Positions 34,582-42,925 of a DNA stretch of 64,000 nt are shown here, piece after piece. The notes beneath the pieces were generated by a model. It ran no database searches. It saw only the letters and a program-made list of their open reading frames with translations, and was not told where the DNA came from. Both the position numbers and the translations under genes were made by a program. The stretch is from NCBI GenBank assembly GCA_024640765.1, contig JAHEEK010000014.1, positions 41,269 to 105,268 of the forward strand, given 5' to 3'. Each line of letters opens with the position of its first letter. Within the stretch, counting starts at the first letter, position 1. The DNA is from Nereida sp024640765. GTDB taxonomy: Bacteria; Pseudomonadota; Alphaproteobacteria; Rhodobacterales; Rhodobacteraceae.

Positions 34582-35768
34582 CTCATGGCTAAGGAAAAGT
34601 TTGAACGCTCTAAACCGCACGTAAACATCGGCACGATTGGTCACGTTGACCACGGTAAGACGACGTTGACTGCAGCGATCACCAAGCAATTTGGTGACTT
34701 CAAGGCATACGACGAGATTGACGGCGCGCCGGAAGAAAAAGCACGTGGTATCACGATCTCTACTGCTCACGTTGAGTATGAAACAGAGACACGCCACTAC
34801 GCACACGTGGACTGCCCAGGCCACGCTGACTATGTGAAAAACATGATTACTGGTGCTGCTCAGATGGACGGCGCGATCTTGGTTGTTAACGCAGCTGATG
34901 GTCCTATGCCACAAACACGTGAGCACATCCTTTTGGGTCGCCAAGTTGGTATCCCTTACATGGTTGTTTACATGAACAAAGTTGACCAAGTTGACGACGA
35001 AGAGTTGCTCGAGTTGGTTGAAATGGAAATCCGTGAGCTTCTGTCATCTTACGAGTACCCAGGCGACGACATCCCAGTTGTAGCCGGTTCTGCTCTGGCA
35101 GCTCTGGAAGACCGCGATGACAACATCGGTAAAGAGTCTATCGACAAGCTGATGGAAGCTGTTGACAGCTACATCCCGACACCGGCACGTGCTGTTGACC
35201 AGCCGTTCCTGATGCCGATCGAAGACGTGTTCTCAATCTCTGGCCGTGGTACAGTTGTAACTGGCCGTGTTGAGCGTGGCGTTATCAACGTTGGCGAAGA
35301 GATCGAGATCGTTGGTATCCGTGACACCACGAAGACAACCTGCACAGGTGTTGAAATGTTCCGCAAGCTGCTTGATCGCGGTGAAGCAGGCGACAACATC
35401 GGCGCGCTTCTTCGCGGTGTTGACCGTGAAGGTGTTGAGCGTGGCCAGGTTCTTTGTAAGCCAGGTTCCGTATCTCCTCACACGAAGTTCGAGGCAGAAG
35501 CTTATATTCTGACCAAAGAAGAAGGCGGCCGTCACACGCCATTCTTTGCGAACTACCGTCCACAGTTCTACTTCCGTACAACTGACGTGACAGGCACAGT
35601 TGAGCTTCCAGCGGGTACTGAAATGGTTATGCCAGGCGACAACTTGAAGTTCGAAGTTGAACTGATCGCACCGATCGCGATGGAAGATGGTCTTCGCTTT
35701 GCGATCCGCGAAGGCGGCCGCACAGTAGGCGCAGGCGTCGTAGCAAAAATCATCGCCTAAGCTGATTG
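34582..35768 (+). repeat. Direct repeat, copy A of a 1187-bp tuf duplication
   Basis: From CTC just before the tuf ATG (34582) to the GCTGATTG after its stop (35768) this block matches 55729-56915 base for base, as far as I can read it, including all silent sites. Beyond those limits the sequences diverge at once. The identity is far greater than function alone requires and implies recent gene conversion. Confidence 0.9.
34585..35760 (+). CDS. tuf: Elongation factor Tu, copy 1
   Basis: A 391-residue EF-Tu. GTPase motifs: GHVDHGKTTLTAAIT (18-32), DCPGHADYVKNMITGAAQMD (80-99), NKVDQVDDEE (about 135). Domains 2 and 3 follow with the RGTVVTGRVERG segment. It delivers aminoacyl-tRNA to the ribosome. 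Encoded protein and DNA are identical to the second copy at 55732-56907. It heads the tRNA-Trp/secE side of the superoperon; a terminator follows at 35799-35830. Confidence 0.99.
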   Translation: MAKEKFERSKPHVNIGTIGHVDHGKTTLTAAITKQFGDFKAYDEIDGAPEEKARGITISTAHVEYETETRHYAHVDCPGHADYVKNMITGAAQMDGAILVVNAADGPMPQTREHILLGRQVGIPYMVVYMNKVDQVDDEELLELVEMEIRELLSSYEYPGDDIPVVAGSALAALEDRDDNIGKESIDKLMEAVDSYIPTPARAVDQPFLMPIEDVFSISGRGTVVTGRVERGVINVGEEIEIVGIRDTTKTTCTGVEMFRKLLDRGEAGDNIGALLRGVDREGVERGQVLCKPGSVSPHTKFEAEAYILTKEEGGRHTPFFANYRPQFYFRTTDVTGTVELPAGTEMVMPGDNLKFEVELIAPIAMEDGLRFAIREGGRTVGAGVVAKIIA

Positions 35769-35798
35769 CGCCTTTTGGGCGCATTCAAAACGATACAG

Positions 35799-35830
35799 CG
35801 GCCGCTCCATTGATTTGGGGCGGCCGTTTT
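35799..35830 (+). terminator. Intrinsic terminator after tuf copy 1
   Basis: CGGCCGCTCC (35799-35808), 8-base loop, GGGGCGGCCG (35817-35826), then TTTT. One G-U pair; otherwise a perfect stem with a U-run. Confidence 0.85.
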
Positions 35831-35887
35831 CCATAGTTTTGCCCAGATTGTGTCATAGCCCGCTCTCGTAACTTTTGCGGAGACGCT

Positions 35888-36834
35888 ATGACCCTCATCC
35901 ATCATAACAAAGCCGAGCTTGCTTGCGTCTTTATGGTCGAACCGGGCCATTATGAGTGGCCAGCCATTCTTCTGGCGTCCTCATTGATGGCGTTCGCGTC
36001 GGATGATGTGGCCCTCCACGCCTATTGCCGTTCGCATCTGATTGATCAGTTACACCCCCAAACGTTGCGCTTTTTTGAGCGGCACGGCGTACAGCTTGCT
36101 CCGATATCACCCGAGTTTGAGGTGCCCTATCCCCCAAGGCAACAAGCTTTATGCCTGTGCCGCGACCCGCGCAGCGCCCGCCACAATTTTGTTTGATAAA
36201 GACATGTTCATGTTGCAGCCCGCTTTCCTTGGGGACGCTTTGCGTCTTGGTGCAGTGTCTGGCAGGCCAACTGGCGATTGGATGTGGGGCAAAACTGTGG
36301 ATGCGTGGCGCGCGGCTTATGCTTCAGTTGATATGGAACTGCCCCGTGGCAGGCTTGTGCGCCCCAGCGGGTCTTATGTTGCACCAAGTATGTCGGCCGG
36401 ATTTGTGGCGTACCTCGGGGATCAATTCGGCAAGATTTGGCGCGATACGGCGCTTGCGATTGAAGCGCGACGATTGGCGAAAGGGATCTATCCCACGCTC
36501 GATCAGATAAGTCTGCCCGTCGCAACGCATCTGGCGGGGCTCAAGATGAATATGATCGATGTGAAATGGAACAAAGCTGATGCGATCAAGCCGCAAGCGC
36601 TGCGCAATGTGATTTGTTACCACTACCAAAAAAGTACAGACGCTGTTGGAGTTGCCGATAAAATGGGTTGCCGATGAGCTATTGCGGGACTTCACCGAAT
36701 TCGATGGGCTTGAAAGCATGATTGCCTTTTACGACGTGCACAGCGCCAAACCCGCTGATGTCATCCACAACGCTGGATTTCAACGTGCGGTGATCGCCAA
36801 ACAGCGGGCTGTTGATATCCCGCATGAGCGGTAA
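35888..36834 (+). pseudogene. Glycosyltransferase-like protein, broken by two frameshifts
   Basis: The reconstructed product is about 314 residues, starting at the ATG 35888 behind a GGAGACG ribosome site. It needs two corrections: one C removed from the C5 run at 36131-36135 (joining FEVPYP to QGNKLYACAATR) and one A removed from the A6 run at 36628-36633 (joining ICYHYQK to VQTLLELPIKWVADEL). The ordered hallmarks suggest a GT-A-like fold: NKLYACA, then ILFDKDMFMLQP where DKD could be a DxD metal motif, a central AGFVAYLGDQFGKIW, and YPTLDQISLPVATHL. I am unsure of the family. Situated between tuf and tRNA-Trp, a place where most relatives have no gene. As read, none of the three frames makes a complete protein. 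Confidence 0.6.
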
Positions 36835-36901
36835 TTGAGCCAAGAGATGAATTGCTGTCTTGATCTTAGTCCATACCTCGCTTATTCGCACTATTGCCTG
36901 C

Positions 36902-36976
36902 AGGGGTGTAGCTCAGCGGTAGAGCATCGGTTTCCAAAACCGACGGCCGGGGGTTCGATCCCCTCCGCCCCTGCCA
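36902..36976 (+). tRNA. tRNA-Trp (CCA)
   Basis: A 75-base gene with CCA encoded: acceptor AGGGGTG / CGCCCCT, D arm GCTCAGCGGTAGAGC, anticodon stem TCGGT/ACCGA around TTCCAAA (anticodon CCA), T arm with GGTTCGATC. It lies in the expected place between tuf and secE and only four bases before a start codon. Confidence 0.96.
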
Positions 36977-36980
36977 GGCG

Positions 36981-37870
36981 ATGTTCTCCATGACACATAT
37001 TATGCTTCACGTTGGCATGCACAAAACAGCCACGACGCATATGCAGGCCAGTTTGCGCCTGTCGCGCGCACGGCTCAACGCGGCAGGCGTAAGTTACTGG
37101 GACCCAGAGACGCTTCGCGCGGGCGGCAGTGACGTTGCGGATCATATGCGCCTTGCTGAGGGGCGTTTTGCAAGTGGTGTGCAACAAATGTTGGACGGGC
37201 ATGATCGGTTGCTAATTTCCGAGGAGAACATGCTGCGGCTGCCTTGCAAAATGGGTGAGGGTCCGAGCTCTGTTCTTTATGAGCGCGGTCATCAGTTGAT
37301 TGCGCAGATGGGGCAGGGCGCGCTTGAGCAGCAGGTTGATGTGGCGATTTCGCTGAGGGATTACGCGGGCTACTTCCGATCGCTCTACACCCAAACGCTG
37401 ATGGGGGGTATTTTCCGTCGTTTGAGCGTTTTATCGCGCGCTCAAGTTATGGTGTTTGCACGTGGGTGGACTTAGTTGATCGCATCCATCCTTTGTCAAA
37501 CGTCCGCCGGATCATGGTCTGGCGCTATGAAGACTATGGCGTGTTGGCCCAGAGAATATTTGCAGGTCTGATTGGTCAAGATTTGGGCACCATTCCGGTG
37601 GTACCTGAGCGGTCCCACCCCGGGCTGTCCGAGCAGGCTGTTGCGGCCCTGCGGGACCATCAAACACGTGACCCTGGTCATAATCGCCGCCTACATAAAA
37701 TCCCCCGCCGCCCTATTGCACAGGCAGCGCGCGATGCATTTCCGACAGGGGCGCAATATCCAAAGTTTGACCTTTGGCAGGCCGCCGATCTGGAACTGTC
37801 AGCGCAAAGATATGCGGCTGACATGGCGGAAATTGCAGCAATGCCCAAGGTTCATCTGCTCAAGGCTTGA
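36981..37870 (+). pseudogene. Sulfotransferase-like protein, frameshifted
   Basis: The first part (start 36981 or 36990) encodes IMLHVGMHKTATTHMQASL, the P-loop of PAPS-dependent sulfotransferases, and VDVAISLRDYAGYFRSLYTQ. The frame fails after TLMG at a G-run (37403-37408; six Gs where seven would keep the frame). The second part continues in another frame to 37870 with FPSFERFIARSSYGVCTWVD, RIMVWRYEDYG and LKA end. Without correction the first product stops at 37475. Sulfotransferases of this type sulfate surface polysaccharides or small molecules. It begins almost at the tRNA-Trp 3' end, and precedes secE. Confidence 0.65.
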
Positions 37871-37922
37871 AAAACCAGTCTGGTCCAAGTATCTGCCAAT
37901 GAAATCTATAGGAAAACGACAC

Positions 37923-38108
37923 ATGGCGAATCCGCTTCAGTTTATTCAACAAGTCCGCACCGAAGTTGGTCGCGTCACATGGCCAACGCGCCGTGAAGTA
38001 GTTTTGACGACAATCATGGTGTTCATGATGGCTGTTTTGACTGCTGTCTTCTTCTTTTTCGTCGATTGGATCATTCGCTCGGGACTATCGTTTATCCTGA
38101 ACGGCTAA
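37923..38108 (+). CDS. secE: Preprotein translocase subunit SecE
   Basis: A 61-residue single-helix protein: FIQQVRTEVGRVTWPTRREV, then one membrane segment (about 28-52). The ATG at 37923 follows AGGAAAACG. SecE clamps SecY in the translocon. It precedes nusG in the conserved order of the superoperon; here the gap to nusG is long (197 bases). Confidence 0.96.
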   Translation: MANPLQFIQQVRTEVGRVTWPTRREVVLTTIMVFMMAVLTAVFFFFVDWIIRSGLSFILNG

Positions 38109-38305
38109 CACGTAGCTGCTTTCTAAATTGCGTATAACACCTTGAAACAACATGTTTTCGGCGGTATTGCGCAACAACTTGAGACAGATGGGCGTGCTTC
38201 GATTCGTGTAGCGCGCCGCTTTCTGTTTTGAGAAGGCAGTGTAACTGCTTGAATTAACATAAGATTTTGCGCGCTTTCGCGTGCGGCACAAAAGGACCGA
38301 CAGCA

Positions 38306-38839
38306 ATGGCAAAACGGTGGTATTCAGTAAGCGTACTCTCGAACTTCGAGAAAAAGATCGCTGAAGGCATCAGAGTCGCTGCGGCTGAGGCTGAGTTGGA
38401 AGATCAGATCGACGAAGTTCTGGTTCCAACCGAAGAAGTCATCGAAATTCGCCGCGGCAAAAAAGTTCCGACCGAGCGTCGTTTTATGCCTGGCTACGTT
38501 TTGGTTCACATGGAAATGACGGATGAAGGCTATCATCTGATCAATTCCATGAACCGCGTCACAGGATTTTTGGGCCCGCAAGGCCGCCCGATGCCGATGC
38601 GTGATGCAGAGGTGAACCAAATTCTTAACCGCGTTCAAGAAGGTGAGGAAGCGCCGCGTACGCTCATTCACTTTGAGGTCGGTGAGAAAGTTAAAGTTAA
38701 CGATGGTCCGTTCGAAGATTTCGACGGCATGGTCGAGGAAGTCGACGACGACAACCAGCGCCTCAAGGTTACAGTATCAATCTTTGGTCGCGAAACGCCG
38801 GTCGAATTGGAATACACGCAGGTCACTAAACAGGCCTGA
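38306..38839 (+). CDS. nusG: Transcription termination/antitermination factor NusG
   Basis: A 177-residue NusG. The NGN domain begins WYSVSVLSNFEKKIAEGI; the C-terminal KOW has VKVNDGPFEDFDGMVEEV. The ATG at 38306 is chosen for the family N-terminus MAKRWYSV; an upstream in-frame ATG adds 13 residues without support. NusG joins RNA polymerase to Rho and the ribosome. Confidence 0.96.
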   Translation: MAKRWYSVSVLSNFEKKIAEGIRVAAAEAELEDQIDEVLVPTEEVIEIRRGKKVPTERRFMPGYVLVHMEMTDEGYHLINSMNRVTGFLGPQGRPMPMRDAEVNQILNRVQEGEEAPRTLIHFEVGEKVKVNDGPFEDFDGMVEEVDDDNQRLKVTVSIFGRETPVELEYTQVTKQA

Positions 38840-38943
38840 TCGTGCAAATCGTGGGAGGTTTTGGCAGCGCGCTGTCAAGCTGGACCACGGCAACCCATCC
38901 CGCCAGACGCGTCTGGAGTGGGAGTTGAGCAAGGAGAAGTCCA

Positions 38944-39369
38944 ATGGCTAAAAAAGTCGCTGGCACAATGAAGCTGCAGGTTCCTGCAGGTCAAGCTAAC
39001 CCATCACCGCCCGTAGGCCCTGCGCTTGGTCAACGTGGTATCAACATCATGGAATTCTGTAAGGCGTTTAACGCCAAGACACAGGACATGGAGCCAGGTG
39101 CACCCTGCCCAACGGTTATCACGTATTACGTTGATAAGTCGTTCAGCATGGACATTAAAACGCCACCAGCGTCATACTACTTGAAGAAAGCTGCCAAGGT
39201 TAAATCTGGCGCGAACAACCCAAGCCGTGAGACGGTTGGTCAGGTAACTGCTGCGCAGGTACGTGAAATCGCTGAAGCGAAAATGAAAGATCTGAACGCG
39301 AACGATATCGAAGCCGCGATGCAGATTATTCTGGGCTCTGCCCGCTCTATGGGCATTGAGGTGAAGTAA
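38944..39369 (+). CDS. rplK: 50S ribosomal protein L11
   Basis: A 141-residue uL11: GTMKLQVPAGQANPSPPVGP at the start with the proline-rich linker, then SPPASYYLKKAAK and the C-terminal RNA-binding domain with GSARSMGIEVK. It forms the GTPase-associated stalk base. AAGGAGAA ribosome site; one base separates its stop from rplA. Confidence 0.98.
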   Translation: MAKKVAGTMKLQVPAGQANPSPPVGPALGQRGINIMEFCKAFNAKTQDMEPGAPCPTVITYYVDKSFSMDIKTPPASYYLKKAAKVKSGANNPSRETVGQVTAAQVREIAEAKMKDLNANDIEAAMQIILGSARSMGIEVK

Positions 39370-39370
39370 G

Positions 39371-40069
39371 ATGGCTAAACTTGGAAAACGCACAACTGCG
39401 GCACGCGAGGCATTCGCGGGCAAATCCAACGTCACCGTTGATGAGGCGGTCGCACTGGTAAAAGCCAACGCCACAGCAAAGTTCGACGAAACTATCGAAA
39501 TCTCCATGCAGCTCGGTGTTGATCCGCGTCACGCAGACCAAATGGTTCGTGGCGTTGTATCTTTGCCAAACGGCACTGGTAAATCAGTTCGTGTTGCTGT
39601 CTTTGCACGTGATGCAAAAGCAGACGAAGCGAAAGCGGCTGGCGCAGACATCGTTGGTGCAGAAGATCTGATGGAAATCGTCCAAGGCGGCACCATCGAT
39701 TTTGATCGCTGCATTGCGACGCCTGACATGATGCCAATCGTTGGTCGGTTGGGTAAAGTACTCGGCCCACGCAACCTGATGCCAAACCCAAAAGTTGGCA
39801 CAGTGACCATGGACGTCAAAGCGGCTGTCGAAGCTGCAAAAGGCGGCGAAGTGCAGTTCAAAGCTGAAAAAGCTGGTGTTGTACATGCAGGTCTTGGCAA
39901 GTCGTCATTCGGTGAGAAAGAGTTGATCGAAAACGTTCGCTCTTTCATCGGCGCAGTTCAGAAGGCTCGTCCTTCCGGTGCCAAAGGCGCTTACATGAAA
40001 AAGATCACACTAAGCTCAACAATGGGCCCAAGTGTAACGGTATCTATCGACGACGCTGCGCAAGAATAA
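39371..40069 (+). CDS. rplA: 50S ribosomal protein L1
   Basis: A 232-residue uL1 with the MPNPKVGTVTMDV segment (about 137) and SSFGEKELIENVRSFIGAV. It binds 23S rRNA at the E-site stalk and, by family precedent, represses its own operon. A terminator lies at 40098-40130, so rplKA is separated from rplJL here by a full gene and two terminators. Confidence 0.98.
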   Translation: MAKLGKRTTAAREAFAGKSNVTVDEAVALVKANATAKFDETIEISMQLGVDPRHADQMVRGVVSLPNGTGKSVRVAVFARDAKADEAKAAGADIVGAEDLMEIVQGGTIDFDRCIATPDMMPIVGRLGKVLGPRNLMPNPKVGTVTMDVKAAVEAAKGGEVQFKAEKAGVVHAGLGKSSFGEKELIENVRSFIGAVQKARPSGAKGAYMKKITLSSTMGPSVTVSIDDAAQE

Positions 40070-40097
40070 TCTTGCGCGCTCAGTTGTTGAGTATTTT

Positions 40098-40130
40098 GAG
40101 GCGGGCCTTTCGGGGCTCGCCTCTTTCTTT
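40098..40130 (+). terminator. Intrinsic terminator after rplA
   Basis: GAGGCGGGCC, TTTC, GGGGCTCGCCTC, then TTTCTTTTT. Strong stem and U-rich tail. Confidence 0.8.
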
Positions 40131-40330
40131 TTGTGGATGTTGTTGGGTCGTACACCTTAGCGAACCCTAGCGTTTGTTGCACGGCCACTAACAATCCTTT
40201 TCTCTGAAATGAAATGAAATGAATTGATGCAGATTGAGGCCATATTCGGCCATATTCCCTTGGTTAACAATTCCTTACTAAAGAGTGTTTTGTTTCCATG
40301 AAGGGTTGGCGCCGCGCGCCTCGGTCACCG

Positions 40331-41439
40331 TATGCCTACAACGTTTAACGTTATTTCCCTTGGTAATCAGTCAATCATCGACCCTATTGAGGGTAATTTG
40401 TTCGCTGAGAACGCTAACCTTCTGGAGCAGCAAACTTTGGGGGGTGGGCAATGCACTTGTGAACGATATTCGTTCGTTCTCAATCGTTGGTAACGGGTTC
40501 AATTTCGGTTTTGTCGGAATTTACGATCAAAATAACTTCTTTTCTAATGATCAGTTTTCGATTGATGGGGGTCCTGTTCGGACTTTTGATGCGCTTGCCG
40601 TATACAACGCGACGCTCACATATGTTGACGGTACGAGCGCGCAAATTACCGCTGTGGTCTTTCAGGATACCAACGGTGACACGTTCCTCGCGCCGGATTT
40701 CGATCCAAGTGCTAACCAAACAGCACTTGAAGCGGGCGCCATCCGTTCTCTTACTTTGGGAACGTTGGACACCAACGCTTCCGTGGTTTTGTTCGGGGAT
40801 CGTGAGGCGTTCAATTTTGTCACGTGCTTTGTAAAAGGGATGGAAATCCTTACGCCTCAGGGGAACCGCAGAGTTGAGGATTTGCAGGTGGGTGATCTGG
40901 TGGTCACACGTGACGGTGCCCCGCAGCCCATCCGGTGGATTGGCAAGGCGAGCCGTCCTGCACGCGATAATTTTCTACCTGTTCGCATTAAGGCTGGTGC
41001 GCTTGGTGCGGGGATCCCGAGTAAGGACCTTATCGTCTCACAACAGCATCGGATGTTGTTTGTATCGCCAATCGCTGAACGGATGACAGGCACAGACGAG
41101 GTTTTGGTCCCCGCTATCAAGCTGCTGAATTTGCCGGGTGTTCAGCTTGTCGAGGATTGGGACACGGTGACCTACTTCCACCTACTTCTCGATCAGCATC
41201 AGATTATCTATGCCTATGATGCGCCGACTGAGTCACTGCTTACCGGCGCGCAGGCGTGTAAAGCGATTGGCCCCGATGCAGTTGCAGAGATTGCAGACTT
41301 CTTTCCTGAATTGTTGCAAACCGCAGCGCGGCCAGCACGGTTTATTCCCAAGGGAAGGCAGATCAGACAGCTTGTCGCGCGGCATTTGAAAAACAACAAA
41401 CCTGTAGTCGGTGGGTTTTCGCCGGCTTTGTGCGTGTAG
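40331..41439 (+). pseudogene. Hint (Hedgehog/intein) domain protein, frameshifted
   Basis: The natural start is the ATG at 40331, giving MPTTFNVISLGNQSIIDP and on to NANLLEQQTL; that frame is lost at a G6 run (40439-40444), and seven Gs would restore GGVGNALVNDIRSFSIVGNG, which is continuous with the rest. After a beta-rich region, CFVKGMEILTPQGNRRVE (around residue 180 of the reconstructed protein) starts the Hint domain, with QVGDLVVTRDGAPQPIRWIG and the later HQHxx region HHxx (LLLDQHQIIYAYDAPTES). Roseobacter Hint proteins are large families of exported self-processing or repeat-linked proteins of unknown role. It lies between rplA and rplJ with terminators on both sides. Confidence 0.7.
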
Positions 41440-41504
41440 CAATCGTGGCGGTGAAACGGGGCTTGGCAAAACACTAACAATTGTCTAACCACATCCTTGC
41501 AGTT

Positions 41505-41532
41505 GAGCGCGCGATTCGTCACGCGCTCTTTT
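41505..41532 (+). terminator. Intrinsic terminator after the Hint gene
   Basis: GAGCGCG, 10-base loop, CGCGCTC, then TTTT. It stops the accessory transcript before the rplJ leader. Confidence 0.75.
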
Positions 41533-41590
41533 GCGTTTCGTCCGAGATGGTGGGTTTGGGCCTTTGTCCTTTAATTCCTGCCTGAGACGG

Positions 41591-41713
41591 GATCAGACCA
41601 GTTTCTTCAGCGGCCGTTTTGGTCACTGGCGGTTCGGGCGTCCCGTTTGAAGGACCCAACCGCCGGAGCAATCCGGTACACTGAGCCGGCGGGGTAACCC
41701 GCCATATTTGGAG
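41591..41713 (+). promoter_or_regulatory. rplJ (L10) leader with mutually exclusive hairpins
   Basis: Three stems share bases: (1) GGCGGTT-C-GGG at 41628-41638 with CCCAACCGCC at 41655-41664; (2) CCGCCGG 41660-41666 with CCGGCGG 41686-41692; (3) GGCGGG 41688-41693 with CCCGCC 41698-41703. Stem 3 sits just before the ribosome site (41710) of the GTG start. In bacteria L10 with L12 binds its own leader and represses translation; the placement fits. The switch itself is read by eye, not tested. Confidence 0.5.
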
Positions 41714-41720
41714 AAAAACT

Positions 41721-42233
41721 GTGGATAGAGCACAAAAAGAAAAAGTTGTCGACGAACTCGGCCAAATCTTTGAAAGCTCTGGCGTCGTAGTGGTTAGCCA
41801 CTACGAGGGAATGACAGTTGCTGAAATGCAGGACTTGCGCGCTAAAATGAGCGAAGCGGGTGGGTCTGTGCGTGTTGCCAAAAACAGGCTCGCCAAAATC
41901 GCCTTGAATGGTCAGCCGTGCGAAAGCGTGTCTAAGTACCTGACAGGGATGACAGTTCTCGCCTATTCAGAAGACCCTGTCGCTGCGGCGAAAGTGGTTG
42001 ATGCATACGCAAAGGAAAACGACAAGCTCGTTATCCTTGGTGGTGCAATGGGTGATACTGCTCTGGATGTTGCTGGCGTGAAAGCCGTTGCATCGATGCC
42101 AAGCCGCGAGGAGCTTATTGCCTCTATCGTGGGTTGTATCGGCGCACCTGCTTCCAACATCGCTGGCGCAATTGGCGCACCTGCTTCGAACATCGCGAGC
42201 ATTCTTTCGACCATCGAAGAGAAAGCTGCATAA
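41721..42233 (+). CDS. rplJ: 50S ribosomal protein L10
   Basis: A 170-residue uL10 with a GTG start at 41721 behind TTGGAG. The N-terminus, DRAQKEKVVDELGQIF, is the rRNA-binding domain; VRVAKNRLAKIAL follows; the C-terminal helix that binds L12 dimers contains a visible repeat, IGAPASNIAGAIGAPASNIA, followed by SILSTIEEKAA. It anchors the L12 stalk. The GTG start and structured leader suggest controlled translation. Confidence 0.97.
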   Translation: MDRAQKEKVVDELGQIFESSGVVVVSHYEGMTVAEMQDLRAKMSEAGGSVRVAKNRLAKIALNGQPCESVSKYLTGMTVLAYSEDPVAAAKVVDAYAKENDKLVILGGAMGDTALDVAGVKAVASMPSREELIASIVGCIGAPASNIAGAIGAPASNIASILSTIEEKAA

Positions 42234-42305
42234 GCACAACTGGAAACCCTCGTGGGCAACATCGCTACACGTTGGAACACAACCTTAGGAAACGGAAACA
42301 GTATA

Positions 42306-42680
42306 ATGGCTGATCTGAAAAAACTTGCTGAAGAGATCGTTGGTCTTACCCTTCTCGAAGCACAAGAATTGAAAACCATCCTCAAAGATGAGTATGGCAT
42401 CGAGCCAGCAGCTGGCGGCGCAGTCATGATGGCTGGCCCAGGTGGCGACGCTGGTGCAGCTGCTGAAGAAAAATCTGAGTTCGACGTTGTTCTGAAGAAC
42501 GCCGGCGCACAGAAAATCGCAGTCATCAAAGAAGTCCGCGGCATCACAGGTCTTGGCCTGAAAGAAGCTAAAGACCTCGTCGAAGCTGGCGGTAAAGTCA
42601 AAGAAGGTGTCGACAAAGCAGAAGCTGAAGACATCAAAGCTAAGCTGGAAGCAGCTGGCGCAGAGATCGAACTGGCCTAA
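42306..42680 (+). CDS. rplL: 50S ribosomal protein L7/L12
   Basis: A 124-residue bL12. N-terminal dimerisation domain MADLKKLAEEIVGLTLLEAQ, alanine-rich hinge (about 36-55), C-terminal domain with KIAVIKEVRGITGLGLKEAK and the EAAGAEIELA end. I start it at the ATG at 42306; the longer frame adds an upstream leader. The L12 dimers recruit translation factors. Confidence 0.98.
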   Translation: MADLKKLAEEIVGLTLLEAQELKTILKDEYGIEPAAGGAVMMAGPGGDAGAAAEEKSEFDVVLKNAGAQKIAVIKEVRGITGLGLKEAKDLVEAGGKVKEGVDKAEAEDIKAKLEAAGAEIELA

Positions 42681-42718
42681 TTGGCTGGGCGTGGGGCTTA
42701 GTCCCGTGCACAATATTG

Positions 42719-42792
42719 GCTGGGCATGGTTGATTCCGTGCCCAGCTTAACCTGTCTTAGAAGCTGCTTTCAAATGCAGAGCCGCTTCTAAG
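42719..42792 (+). other. Two inverted repeats between rplL and rpoB
   Basis: A hairpin GCTGGGCA...GTGCCCAGC (42719-42746) is followed at once by a 9-bp perfect inverted repeat CTTAGAAGC (42756-42764) / GCTTCTAAG (42784-42792). There is no U-run, so these are not plain terminators. In enterobacteria the rplL-rpoB spacer has an attenuator and an RNase III cleavage hairpin; the second repeat, with a 19-base interior, could be the equivalent here. Confidence 0.5.
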
Positions 42793-42925
42793 GAAGGTCC
42801 AAGCGGGAGCGTGTCGGTGGGACGATACGCAGGTATTGGCTTGGTTTTCCTGTCTCAAAAGGGCCGCGCACCGATGCCCGACGGTGTAGCGATCCAGTGA
42901 GAACACATGAAAGGTGACAACGCAC

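Noticed and set aside
37403..37408. Phase variation by the G6 run in the sulfotransferase gene
   Set aside because: Six Gs is short for efficient slippage. I keep it as a lesion; only read-level length variants would support phase variation.
40201..40260. Short tandem repeats (GAAAT)n and GGCCATATTC twice
   Set aside because: Low-copy and short, with no sign of a functional array or CRISPR.
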